Below are positions 1 through 7,356 of a DNA stretch of 64,000 nucleotides, in pieces. The stretch lies in contig NZ_LOBC01000061.1 of NCBI RefSeq assembly GCF_001583695.1, positions 1 through 64,000 on the forward strand, written 5' to 3'. The notes under the pieces are model-generated. The model ran no database searches and was not told the DNA's origin. It saw nothing but the letters and a program-made list of their open reading frames with translations. The DNA comes from Bacillus wiedmannii (GTDB taxonomy: Bacteria > Bacillota > Bacilli > Bacillales > Bacillaceae_G). The translations under genes were made by a program, and so were the position numbers. The first letter of the stretch is position 1. The number at the start of each line of letters is the position of its first letter.

Positions 1-288
1 AAAGCAGGAGCTCAAGAAAAGCATATTCCCGATACACCGAATTATAAACAAGAATTAGCAAATGGAAAAAATAAGAGCATTTTCTATGGCGATAATAAAA
101 TAGCACAAGAATTGCTTGATAAGTTCGCCGGGAAAGGTGAACTATTAAAAAACGGTAGAGAAAGAGTAGACTTTGGTGAGCCAATAGGAAAATATTATGA
201 CCGCAATACTGGTGAATACCATGAGACTACTAAAGGGTTGATTCATTATGGAAAAGATGGCGCTCATATAGTACCATCAAGACCATAA
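1..288 (+). CDS. Polymorphic toxin, C-terminal domain (Ntox50-like), 5'-truncated by the window edge
   Basis: The reading frame is open from the first base and stops at 286-288, giving the last 95 residues of a larger protein. The segment with KHIPDTPNY near residue 7, the SIFYGDN stretch, FAGKG, and the final GLIHYGKDGAHIVPSRP resembles the polymorphic toxin type 50 domain (Ntox50), a predicted RNase of the BECR fold. Such domains are carried at the C-terminus of secreted LXG-, WXG- or phage-like proteins of Gram-positive bacteria. The His in KHIP and the His in GAHIVP are candidate catalytic residues. The delivery domain lies outside the window. The next gene, 25 bases downstream, is the expected immunity gene. 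The family call is by eye; the RNase activity is a family prediction, not seen here. Confidence 0.75.
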   Translation, partial: KAGAQEKHIPDTPNYKQELANGKNKSIFYGDNKIAQELLDKFAGKGELLKNGRERVDFGEPIGKYYDRNTGEYHETTKGLIHYGKDGAHIVPSRP

Positions 289-312
289 AAATCATAAGAA
301 AAGAGGATGCAA

Positions 313-651
313 ATGGGGTACGATTCTTTAATTGGAACATTAATAAATTATGAACATAGTGACATGATACTAGAATGGAAAAGTGGATTGAGGATTATTG
401 GAGAACTAGATACAGTTTTTGAAACAGACAATGGATTAGATGAGGATGATATAAATTATACAGAATATGATGCAGCTGTATTTAGAGTAAATAATATTTT
501 ATCTCGACCTAATACAAACGAAGGTACTGTATATAATTGGTTAAAACAAGAAAAAAGTTCATTGGTTGAAATTTCTCTCTATGATGATCCGCCAAGTGCA
601 GTGTTTTTAACTGACGGAAAAAGAGTATGGGAAAGAGAAATGTGTAAATAA
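313..651 (+). CDS. Putative immunity protein for the Ntox50-like toxin
   Basis: A 112-residue acidic, soluble protein with no signal peptide or membrane segment. An in-frame ATG lies at 307, but AGAGG at 302-306 would abut it; the ATG at 313 has a 6-base spacing and is preferred. The gene follows directly after the toxin stop and is followed by a terminator, so toxin and this gene form the natural end of one transcription unit. I do not recognise the family. The immunity role is inferred from position, size and acidity. Confidence 0.7.
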   Translation: MGYDSLIGTLINYEHSDMILEWKSGLRIIGELDTVFETDNGLDEDDINYTEYDAAVFRVNNILSRPNTNEGTVYNWLKQEKSSLVEISLYDDPPSAVFLTDGKRVWEREMCK

Positions 652-671
652 TAGTTGGTATTTAAACTGTT

Positions 672-706
672 ACCTTGATTGGCATATATGCTTTTCAAGG
701 TTTTTC
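672..706 (+). terminator. Intrinsic terminator after the toxin-immunity pair
   Basis: ACCTTGA (672-678) pairs with TCAAGGT (695-701), followed by a T-run. It closes the toxin/immunity unit, so the orphan immunity genes beyond it need readthrough or their own promoters. Confidence 0.55.
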
Positions 707-876
707 TATGTTTTTAACACCTGTAAAGGGTGTTCATCAGTGGTACGAAATTGGTTACAATACTAAGAGACAGATGAGAGTATGAGTGTACTTAGGATAT
801 CTAATAAGAAATCAATGCTGATTTTGTGAAAAAACAATGAGAAGAACTATATTATAGATTCTTATATTCCAGGTGA

Positions 877-1056
877 GGGTATTGTTTCGAGGAGATTGAT
901 CAAATTGGCGGAAGTAATAAAAAAGGTGGTCGACTAGATGGAGAATTAATTTTGGAAGTCCCTGTACAAACAAAACCAGTTCCACAAAAAATTATTGAAG
1001 AGGCGAATGAGAAAGGGATTATTATTCGTGATATTAATGGGAAGGTGTATAATTAA
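877..1056 (+). pseudogene. Relic of a polymorphic toxin C-terminus (tail A)
   Basis: An open frame runs from just after a TGA (874-876) to the TAA at 1054-1056, with no start codon and no upstream delivery domain. It encodes about 59 residues, including GGSNKKGGRLDGELILE, PVPQKIIEEANEKG and a terminal IIIRDINGKVYN. The stop overlaps the next ATG (TAATG), the arrangement expected for a toxin tail and its immunity gene. A shorter homologous tail recurs at 3876-3985 in front of a homologous immunity gene. This is best read as the 3' end of a displaced toxin cassette. The toxin activity cannot be deduced. Bases 707-876 hold no supported gene. Confidence 0.65.
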
Positions 1057-1514
1057 TGGGAATTTATTATTGTGATAAGTGGTCTAATATAAAGAAGAAG
1101 CCTTGGAATATTATTGATGAGAATGCAGCCAAGATACTTCATGGAAATCGACATTCTTATACTGCTGTTCTCAATGATGGAGAGCAGCCAAAGTATTTAG
1201 TAAATGTCACTGATAAATGGGTATCGGTAAGTTTTTTGGATGATTTTCTTCGTAAATATTTACACTACGATTTTATTGTTAAAGAAGATAATAGAGTATT
1301 CCTAAGGACAATAATGTATTGGGAATATGACGGGGATACACAGTTAAAAAGTATGATTTTGGGGTATCAAGAAAATGGTCATATTGCTATGGAACAAAAA
1401 GATTCTAAAACTGGTGAAGTAGAAGAACGAGAGATAAAAGATGATGTATCTAGAAATTGGGATATATTCCCCGAGTTTGGCCAATACCTATATTTGTGCA
1501 AAGAGGAGAGGTAA
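1056..1514 (+). CDS. Orphan immunity protein, YYCDKWSN family, copy 1
   Basis: 152 residues, soluble and acidic, starting MGIYYCDKWSN and ending YLYLCKEER. GGAAGGTG inside the preceding toxin relic serves as ribosome binding site, and the start overlaps the relic's stop. Homologous proteins lie at 6682-7146 (intact) and 3986-4147 (broken), sharing the N-terminus, a YTAVL..GE segment, an RKYL.YDF segment and the FLRT.MYWEY stretch. The pairing with a toxin tail supports an immunity role; the toxin it neutralises is absent. I know no named family for it. A terminator follows at 1562-1589. Confidence 0.7.
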   Translation: MGIYYCDKWSNIKKKPWNIIDENAAKILHGNRHSYTAVLNDGEQPKYLVNVTDKWVSVSFLDDFLRKYLHYDFIVKEDNRVFLRTIMYWEYDGDTQLKSMILGYQENGHIAMEQKDSKTGEVEEREIKDDVSRNWDIFPEFGQYLYLCKEER

Positions 1515-1561
1515 CTCTTTTGAATATAAACATGAAACTAATGAACTCGTGATTTTTGAGC

Positions 1562-1589
1562 CTCAAGGTAATTACCTTAAGTTTTTTTT
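1562..1589 (+). terminator. Intrinsic terminator
   Basis: CTCAAGGT, an AATT loop and ACCTTAAG, then eight Ts. The core AAGGTAATTACCTT is a perfect dyad. It ends the unit of the first YYCDKWSN-family gene. Confidence 0.6.
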
Positions 1590-1678
1590 ATTGCTCTCAA
1601 ATAAATATTTCCTTTATTCGAAATCTATAGATATGTTATTGTTTTTGTATAAATTGGAAATTAGAAAGTGAATGTTAA

Positions 1679-1771
1679 ACTGTACTGCAAGATAATAAAC
1701 TTGATAGTAGTGGAAATGTGAAAACATTTAGGATAGATGTAAAGGGAAATATTATTGGAGAATGGCCATAA
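1679..1771 (+). pseudogene. Relic of a second toxin C-terminus, upstream of PoNi
   Basis: A short open frame between a TAA at 1676 and a TAA at 1769-1771 encodes about 30 residues ending VKTFRIDVKGNIIGEWP, with no start codon. The ending, a hydrophobic strand, a polar turn and a short hydrophilic tail, is typical of effector C-termini. It sits 27 bases before a PoNi immunity gene, so it may be the end of a PoNe-type DNase toxin. That assignment is inference from position. It is unlike the tail at 877-1056. Confidence 0.45.
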
Positions 1772-1798
1772 TTTAGAAGCTAGGAGGAATCAAATAGA

Positions 1799-3046
1799 AT
1801 GAGAAATCAATTATGTATAGAAGAAAAATGTAAAAGGGGAATAGAGTATCATAAAGAGTTTATTGAAGAAAATAGAGAAGAGATTAAAAGTTTAGAAGAA
1901 GATGAAAAAAATGGTATTCAAAGATATCCTAATGATAACAAAAGTATTATATTAGAAAATTATTTGTCGAATTTTATACATGAGATGAACGATATTAGGG
2001 CCATGTATTCTTTAGGAGAAGACATAAGTACAATGGAAGCATATTTTTATAATGCATTGGATGATTTAGAGCAAACAGGTACTAACAATGTTGGATATAT
2101 ATATATGCTATGGATGATTTCCTTAGGAATTCTATTAGAAACGGATAAAAAGAATATAGAAAGATTAAAAAAGATAGTTGATAAAAAAAATATGAACGAC
2201 GCAGTAATTGATTTTCTCTTATGTGCTAGTGATATCGGATACACAAAAATGACGAATAGATATTATAAAGACAATCCATATGCAAAAACGAGAGAGATTA
2301 TAGAACTTGCACAAACAGATAAAAAAGAAGCGTCTAAAAGATTACAAACGTATATGGAGAAAGAATGGTTTAGAGACCATTATGATTATGAGTGGAAAAA
2401 CGCGCATAAAGAACCTGGATATGTAGGATATTGGAGCTTTGAAACAGCAGCGCTTGTGAAAATTTTGGAACTTGATGATACAAATTTAAAAGATAATAAT
2501 CATTATCCATATGATTTGGCACATTATAAAAATGAAATAAAATTTAAGCATATAGACTTAAGTGAATATCACTATGAAGATGAGACAGAAGAAATAGAGG
2601 AAATAGTAGAAGGAATTGAACATAATCCTGCATTGGAAAATATTATTCCGCCAAAATGGCATTCATTGGTCGATGAATTAATACATGATTATGAGAATAT
2701 GGACGATAGTAGTTTTTATGAAAAATACAAAAAAACAATAGGAATAGGTCAAGTGTGGTTCTTACCACAAGAATATGAAGAAGAAAATGAGCAAAAGGAT
2801 CTATTAGGAAGTTTAATTGTGTTTGCCCTTACAGTAAGAGATTATATATTACAACTGGACTATAAAGAGGATTTAGAGGACTACATTGATAATCTTAAAA
2901 ATTTCTGGAATGGATCAGAAATAAAGTTAATTCAATTTATATTAGAGAATGATCAAAATTATTATGCATGGGTACCGAAAGAAATAAATATCCCAAATAT
3001 GTATGAAGTGAAGATAGAGGTTGTCGAAGTAGAAGAAATTCAATAA
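1799..3046 (+). CDS. PoNi-type immunity protein (DUF1910/DUF1911) with long C-terminal extension
   Basis: 415 residues, soluble and acidic. The N-terminal 160 residues are helical and match the DUF1910 style. Residues about 165-245 contain the DUF1911 signature: KEPGYVGYWSFETAALVKIL, then a DD.NLKDN.HYPYDLAHY-like segment. This pair defines PoNi, which neutralises PoNe DNase toxins of the PD-(D/E)xK type. The ribosome binding site AGGAGG is at 1782-1787. PoNi proteins are usually shorter, about 250-300 residues; here roughly 130 extra residues follow, including PPKWHSLVDELIHDYE. No PoNe toxin gene is present, only a possible tail relic just upstream. Orphan immunity against kin toxins is the likely role. 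Confidence 0.75.
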   Translation: MRNQLCIEEKCKRGIEYHKEFIEENREEIKSLEEDEKNGIQRYPNDNKSIILENYLSNFIHEMNDIRAMYSLGEDISTMEAYFYNALDDLEQTGTNNVGYIYMLWMISLGILLETDKKNIERLKKIVDKKNMNDAVIDFLLCASDIGYTKMTNRYYKDNPYAKTREIIELAQTDKKEASKRLQTYMEKEWFRDHYDYEWKNAHKEPGYVGYWSFETAALVKILELDDTNLKDNNHYPYDLAHYKNEIKFKHIDLSEYHYEDETEEIEEIVEGIEHNPALENIIPPKWHSLVDELIHDYENMDDSSFYEKYKKTIGIGQVWFLPQEYEEENEQKDLLGSLIVFALTVRDYILQLDYKEDLEDYIDNLKNFWNGSEIKLIQFILENDQNYYAWVPKEINIPNMYEVKIEVVEVEEIQ

Positions 3047-3092
3047 CCAGTACATCAAAAACATATAGAATTCAATAAATAAAAGAGGTTAT

Positions 3093-3132
3093 AAATAGTG
3101 GTAGTTTTGGGAATCCGACTGTCACTATTTTT
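3093..3132 (+). terminator. Probable intrinsic terminator after PoNi
   Basis: AAATAGTGGTAGT (3093-3105) pairs with ACTGTCACTATTT (3118-3130) over 11 of 13 positions, with a short T-rich end. Between here and 3343 I see no gene, only a possible decayed coding stretch at 3235-3295 that I cannot assign. Confidence 0.5.
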
Positions 3133-3342
3133 GTATTTACATACGGCTATGTGATTTAAGTAGAGTGTTGAAAATTTTCCGGAAAACGAAAAATCATATA
3201 AAGAGCATAATAGTCTTGTCTTTAATACAACTTAGATGGGAAAACTGAATCATCATAGTTGGTTAAATCTTTATGGACAGGTTAATAGATAAATAATGGG
3301 TTATAACCTAATGAACTTAAATATGTAGAGGAGGACTACTAG

Positions 3343-3927
3343 GTGATTAATTGGAAAGAAAAGATAACAACTTTAGCTTTAGTGAAGCAAGATTTAATGA
3401 AACAAGATGTAGAGAAAATATGGCCACATCACTTTCCTGAAGTAGGAGCAAGTGAAGAGTATGTGTATGCTCTTGAACAAGAATTGGGTTATAAACTGGA
3501 TTTAATATATCGAGATTTTCTACAACATGCCAATGGTTGGAAAGGTATTTATCAAACTGTGGACTTATTTAGCATTGAACAGCTGAAGAAATCAGCTATA
3601 ATGGATCACGCTCAAATGTTATTAACAGTTATTGATGACGATGTTTTAAAAGAAAGTGATGTTTTAAGACAGGAGCTATTACCAATAGCGGTCGCTGAAT
3701 TTGATAAGGACTTATTTGTTTTATGTTTATCAAATTCACGTAAACCAGGTGAGATAATTTGGTTTGCAGGAGAGGAAATAGACAGATTTGAGAATTTTGA
3801 AGAGTATTTCTTGGCAATGGTTGATTACAATAGAGAAGAAATATTGGCTTTAAAAGGTAATCAGCTAAAGAGAGAATTAAATTTTGAAATACCTGTATAC
3901 AAAAATAGTTCCTCAAAAAAATATTGA
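3343..3927 (+). CDS. SMI1/KNR4 (SUKH) family immunity protein with a toxin-tail-derived C-terminus
   Basis: 194 residues from a GTG start supported by AGAGGAGG at 3327-3334. The SUKH core is visible around residues 45-70 (EQELGYKLDLIYRDFLQHANGW), where the hydrophobic pattern and the conserved Gly-Trp fit SMI1/KNR4 proteins. SUKH proteins are general immunity proteins of polymorphic toxin systems. The last residues, RELNFEIPVY, match the GELILEVPVQ segment of the toxin relic at 877-1056, and the DNA continues as a second copy of that toxin tail in another frame. So the 3' end of this gene was created by recombination into a toxin tail. Whether the hybrid C-terminus affects function is unknown. 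Confidence 0.75.
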   Translation: MINWKEKITTLALVKQDLMKQDVEKIWPHHFPEVGASEEYVYALEQELGYKLDLIYRDFLQHANGWKGIYQTVDLFSIEQLKKSAIMDHAQMLLTVIDDDVLKESDVLRQELLPIAVAEFDKDLFVLCLSNSRKPGEIIWFAGEEIDRFENFEEYFLAMVDYNREEILALKGNQLKRELNFEIPVYKNSSSKKY

Positions 3928-3985
3928 CGAGGCTAATGAACAAGGGTGTATTATTCGTGATATTAAAGGAAAGGTGTATAACATA
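3876..3985 (+). pseudogene. Relic of a toxin C-terminus (tail A homologue), overlapping the SMI1 gene end
   Basis: From 3908 the frame reads VPQKNIDEANEQG and IIRDIKGKVYN, close to the tail at 877-1056. Compared with that copy there is a net loss of two bases between CCTGTA and GTTCC, so this tail is out of frame with the upstream match. The stop seen in the other copy is changed (AACATAATG instead of AATTAATG), so the frame now runs into the following immunity gene. Confidence 0.65.
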
Positions 3986-4147
3986 ATGGGAATTTATTAT
4001 TACGATAAGTGGTCTAATCTACAAAAGAAATCGTGGAATAGAATTAATGAGAAGAAAGTAAAAACCTTTTTTAAAAATTGTGACCTACATACTACTGTTT
4101 TAAGAACTGGAGGGTAGCAGAAGAATATGTGTGAATTAATTTTGAAA
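3986..4147 (+). pseudogene. Broken immunity gene, YYCDKWSN family, copy 2
   Basis: Starts MGIYYYDKWSN like the copies at 1056 and 6682, but a two-base insertion in the GGAGAGCAG region creates a TAG at 4115-4117 after 43 residues, where intact copies have 152-154. Similarity at DNA level continues about 20 bases past the stop, then the sequence switches at 4133-4147 to GAATTAATTTTGAAA, which resembles the region upstream of the toxin tails. The gene is decayed and bounded by recombination seams. Confidence 0.7.
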
Positions 4148-4190
4148 TGATTAAATAAAGAAATAAATGGAAGGAAGGTATAAATATAAT

Positions 4191-4697
4191 ATGAAACAGT
4201 TAATTGAAATAATAAAAACATTACCAAATTGTCGGGTTCATGGGCCTACAAGATTACCTAAATTTGATAAGGATAAGCATGTGCTTCCAAGTGATCTGAA
4301 AGAGTTTTATAGTCTTTGTGGAGGACTTGTTTTATTTGAAAATGAGGAATACGCTATTCATATTGTGGCGCCAGAGGAATTTGTTTTAGCTAATCCTATA
4401 ATTATAGGAGAGTTATGTGCGGATGATATTTCATTAAATTGGTATATTATAGGTAAAGATTGTATGGATGGGTATGTAACGATGGATTTAAGTGAAGAGA
4501 GATTAGGTAGATGTTATGATAGTTTCTTCGATCGGCACGGTATAGTTGGAGAGGCACAAATTATCGCAAATTCTTTTACTGATTTACTTATAAACCTCAT
4601 TAACAATCAAGGGCAATATTGGTATTGGCTAAAAAGAAATTTTAAACCACTTGGAGATGCTTATGATGAAGGAGAGAAGGTTATAGATAAACTTTGA
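4191..4697 (+). CDS. SMI1/KNR4 family immunity protein
   Basis: 168 residues from the ATG at 4191; GGAAGGAAGG at 4169-4178 lies 12 bases upstream, while the in-frame ATG at 4167 has no site before it. The SUKH pattern is clear: LPSDLKEFYSLCGGLVLFE around residues 30-48, then a buried strand (IIGKDCMDGYVTMDL) and a C-terminal helix with FTDLLINLI. Expected to be a cytosolic binding protein for a polymorphic toxin. No cognate toxin is adjacent; only a short relic motif lies upstream. Confidence 0.75.
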   Translation: MKQLIEIIKTLPNCRVHGPTRLPKFDKDKHVLPSDLKEFYSLCGGLVLFENEEYAIHIVAPEEFVLANPIIIGELCADDISLNWYIIGKDCMDGYVTMDLSEERLGRCYDSFFDRHGIVGEAQIIANSFTDLLINLINNQGQYWYWLKRNFKPLGDAYDEGEKVIDKL

Positions 4698-4845
4698 TGT
4701 GATATAAAAGAAAAACGATATTTGAAAAGGTATACATATATTGTTATGAGTTTTTGTGTGCAGTGAAATGATTACGTGAAGCTAAGGAAAAGCATTTTTA
4801 TAATGAGAATATAAATAGAAGCTGCAAAATAAGGAGTAGTAGTTA

Positions 4846-5295
4846 ATGAATAAAGAGGAATTAACAAATTTTATTAAAGAACATGAGGAAATAGACGACT
4901 TTACAGGCGGAGTAAATGAAAGTCAAATTTATGCTGTTCAATACAGGCTGAGTGTAGAATTACCAGATAGCTATAAGTGGTTTTTAAATACATATGGTTC
5001 CGGCGGGTTATTTGGTGTTGATATATTAGGGATTGGTAAGTCAAATATAGCTTCAGTTGTTATTGTAACGGAGGACTATAGAGGTTTAGAAATGAGTGAC
5101 AATTTAGTAGTTATTGAAGATGCTGGAGAATATGCGTATTGTTTAGATATGAGTCATATGGAAAATAATGAGTGTCCAATAATTGCCTGGAATAGACAAG
5201 GCGGACTTGATGACTATAGTACAGCAAAGAACTTTTATGAATTTTTATCACAAAGGTTAATAGATGCAAAAGAAGTATGGGAAGAAGAGTTTTAA
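4846..5295 (+). CDS. YobK-like SMI1/KNR4 immunity protein
   Basis: 149 residues. It follows the B. subtilis YobK plan closely: a short N-terminal helix (NFIKEHEE), FTGG, then LPDSYKWFLNTYGSGGLFGVDILG near residues 43-66, LVVIEDAGEYAYCLD near 85-100, and a W-rich acidic end. YobK is the antitoxin of the LXG RNase toxin YobL. AAGGAG lies 11 bases before the ATG. No YobL-type toxin is present, so this is an orphan immunity gene here. The yobK resemblance is from memory of that sequence; an alignment would confirm it. Confidence 0.8.
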   Translation: MNKEELTNFIKEHEEIDDFTGGVNESQIYAVQYRLSVELPDSYKWFLNTYGSGGLFGVDILGIGKSNIASVVIVTEDYRGLEMSDNLVVIEDAGEYAYCLDMSHMENNECPIIAWNRQGGLDDYSTAKNFYEFLSQRLIDAKEVWEEEF

Positions 5296-5380
5296 TATTA
5301 GAAATTTTATTGGTGTTAATAACGAAAGTCTATATAAGGCAAGTTGAGGAATGCAGGTTGAGTGAGGAAATTCAATAGAA

Positions 5381-6004
5381 GTGGAGAATATTGATTTGAA
5401 AACAATAATCAAAAATATAGGTAATAAAAATATAAAAGCTAAAGTAGAAGAACCATTAAGTCTTCATGTAGAAACTTTATTTAATTTATTATCTAATGTA
5501 AAAGATAAATTAGCAGATAGATTTTCAATACAAATTGGATGGTCTGTTTATAGTTTATATAAGTATGAAGATTATTATCAAATTATCACCCGGGATTATA
5601 CTAGAAACCCTTTTATAGATACGACGGAAGATTTAACGATTGCATTATGGATACAACTAGAGCAATCGCATTGCTTACGTCGATTAAATATAGAGGGAGA
5701 ATTAATAAAATTTAACGATAAGATTGTGATAGCGAAAAATGTGTTGCAACAAGAAGAGGTGTATTTACAAAGATCTAGTGGTTGTGATGAAGGTGATTCA
5801 GGTTGGTATATAGGTCCTATCAATGAAGAAGTATCAGGAGAATTGGAAATCATATACGCCTACGAATTATTAAAAATGAAACCTGCAATTATTCAAGTGC
5901 TAGCTTTACCGTATGAGTATTTAGTAGTATTTGAGAAGGACAAAATTAAAGCGATTTTAAATGAATGTGATGTTGATATTTGGAGTGAATTAGAAAATAA
6001 ATGA
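5381..6004 (+). CDS. Putative immunity protein with Imm33 (DUF2185)-like C-terminus
   Basis: 207 residues if the GTG at 5381 is used, 202 from the TTG at 5396. GTGGAG at 5381-5386 is a reasonable binding site for the TTG, so the start is uncertain. The C-terminal part (about residues 110-165) has VIAKNVL, EVYLQRS, and DEGDSGWYIGPINEE, which resembles the Imm33/DUF2185 pattern with its DSGW motif. The N-terminal half is unassigned. Position inside an array of immunity genes supports the role. Family call is tentative. Confidence 0.6.
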   Translation: MENIDLKTIIKNIGNKNIKAKVEEPLSLHVETLFNLLSNVKDKLADRFSIQIGWSVYSLYKYEDYYQIITRDYTRNPFIDTTEDLTIALWIQLEQSHCLRRLNIEGELIKFNDKIVIAKNVLQQEEVYLQRSSGCDEGDSGWYIGPINEEVSGELEIIYAYELLKMKPAIIQVLALPYEYLVVFEKDKIKAILNECDVDIWSELENK

Positions 6005-6042
6005 AGTGAATATAATGGAAAAGTTTCATGGAGGGTTAGAAA

Positions 6043-6531
6043 ATGAATGTTGAAATGAAACCTGAAATTAAAGAAGTTCTGAAAAAAATTAAATTTATAG
6101 ATAGATATAAAAAATTGTCTGGAAACTTTAGATCAAATCTTAATGATTTAAATGATAGACTTGAGGATTATGATATGGAAAAGGTAAATGAAATATTTAT
6201 AAGGTTGGGATATGTAGCAACTTTTGATAAGAAGGAGAAATTTTTTAAGGTAGGTGTTCTAGATTATTCTCCAAATTATATGGTATGGTTTCATATAATT
6301 TTAGAACATGGAATGACAGTGTTTGTATGGGTTGTCTATCATAATAATGAAGTAAGACTAGGTAGTCCTTGGAGTGTTTATTCAAGGTTATTGATGAATG
6401 CAAGTGAAAGAATAAAAACACCAGTATATCGAAACTATATGGAGTTAGAGGAAATATTAAAAGAGGCATTTTTAATGTATGATGATTTTAAAAGTGAAAT
6501 AAGTAATGTGTATAGTAAAACCCACAATTGA
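6043..6531 (+). CDS. Putative immunity protein of unknown family
   Basis: 162 residues with a strong GGAGGG site 7 bases before the ATG. The N-terminus is charged and helical; the middle (VWFHIILEHGMTVFVWVVYHNNEVRLGSPW) alternates like beta strands, and the C-terminus is helical with an acidic stretch. No signal peptide or membrane segment. I do not recognise the family. It lies 38 bases after the Imm33-like gene and shares the size and composition of the neighbouring immunity proteins. Confidence 0.55.
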   Translation: MNVEMKPEIKEVLKKIKFIDRYKKLSGNFRSNLNDLNDRLEDYDMEKVNEIFIRLGYVATFDKKEKFFKVGVLDYSPNYMVWFHIILEHGMTVFVWVVYHNNEVRLGSPWSVYSRLLMNASERIKTPVYRNYMELEEILKEAFLMYDDFKSEISNVYSKTHN

Positions 6532-6681
6532 AAGTAGTAAGTAATACGATACTGTAAATTATTATACATAAGTGATTCATATGCTCAAAACATTATTACT
6601 TTGTGTGAATGCAACAACCAGATGAAAAAACTAGAAAATAGGTATGTTTTTAAGAGGTATAGAAGGTAGGGATTATTAACT

Positions 6682-7146
6682 TTGAAAATTTATTATTGTG
6701 ACGAATGGTCAGATATTAGAAAGAAACCTTGGAATATAATTGATGCATGTAAAGCATACTTGTGTCATCAAAATCACGAACCATATACGGCCGTGTTAAC
6801 TGAAGGTGAAAGGATTAAGTATGTTATTAATGTTACAAAAGATTGGGTTTTAGTTGGGTTTTATGATGACTTAGTTCGTAAGTATTTAAATTATGATTTT
6901 GAAGTTATAAATGATAATAGAATTTTCTTAAGAACAGCTATGTATTGGGAATATAATGATACGAATGAAAAAGAAAAAACTAGCATGATTTTCAATTTCC
7001 GCGAAAATGGTTATACAGTAATGGAAAAGGTGGATGTGAATAGAGGATTAGTTGAGGAACGAGAGGGTGATGATAATCTTGAAAATCACTGGGATGTGTT
7101 TCCTGATTTTGGTCATTATATTCATTTGTGCAGAGAGGAAAGATAG
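6682..7146 (+). CDS. Orphan immunity protein, YYCDKWSN family, copy 3
   Basis: 154 residues from a TTG start, with AAGGTAGG at 6663-6670. It starts MKIYYCDEWSD and ends HYIHLCREER, colinear with the 152-residue protein at 1056-1514, with the same FLRTAMYWEY and FPDFGHY segments. Unlike copy 1 it has no recognisable toxin tail directly upstream. It is the last gene of the immunity array and is followed by a strong terminator. Confidence 0.7.
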   Translation: MKIYYCDEWSDIRKKPWNIIDACKAYLCHQNHEPYTAVLTEGERIKYVINVTKDWVLVGFYDDLVRKYLNYDFEVINDNRIFLRTAMYWEYNDTNEKEKTSMIFNFRENGYTVMEKVDVNRGLVEEREGDDNLENHWDVFPDFGHYIHLCREER

Positions 7147-7194
7147 TGAATGTATATAAGGTGTCAAATGCCCAATATGAAAATTACGTGAGTT

Positions 7195-7235
7195 AAGCAC
7201 TTCATTGTCAACGGAAGACAATAGGTGCTTTTTTT
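7195..7235 (+). terminator. Strong intrinsic terminator ending the immunity array
   Basis: AAGCAC and ATTGTC on the left pair with GACAAT and GTGCTT on the right, followed by seven Ts. It separates the toxin/immunity region from the MoxR operon. Confidence 0.8.
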
Positions 7236-7297
7236 ACATGCAGTGAAGAAAAAATATAAGTTTCCTTTTTGCTCTATTTCATATTTGAATTACATGT

Positions 7298-7303
7298 TAT
7301 AAT
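7298..7303 (+). promoter_or_regulatory. Candidate -10 element of the first MoxR operon
   Basis: TATAAT, 54 bases before the MoxR start. No convincing -35 sits at 17 bases, so only the -10 is proposed. Confidence 0.3.
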
Positions 7304-7356
7304 TTGGAAAAAATATATTCTTAATTTTCGGATAATAAAAAGGTGGTAGATACTGT

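Noticed and set aside
1441-1671. 76-residue reading frame overlapping the first YYCDKWSN-family gene
   Set aside because: It runs through the end of the immunity gene and its terminator in another frame; no binding site.
3235-3295. Possible toxin relic (frame with HHSWLNLYGQ) before the first SMI1 gene
   Set aside because: Only 18 residues are open and I cannot match it to a toxin domain with any confidence.
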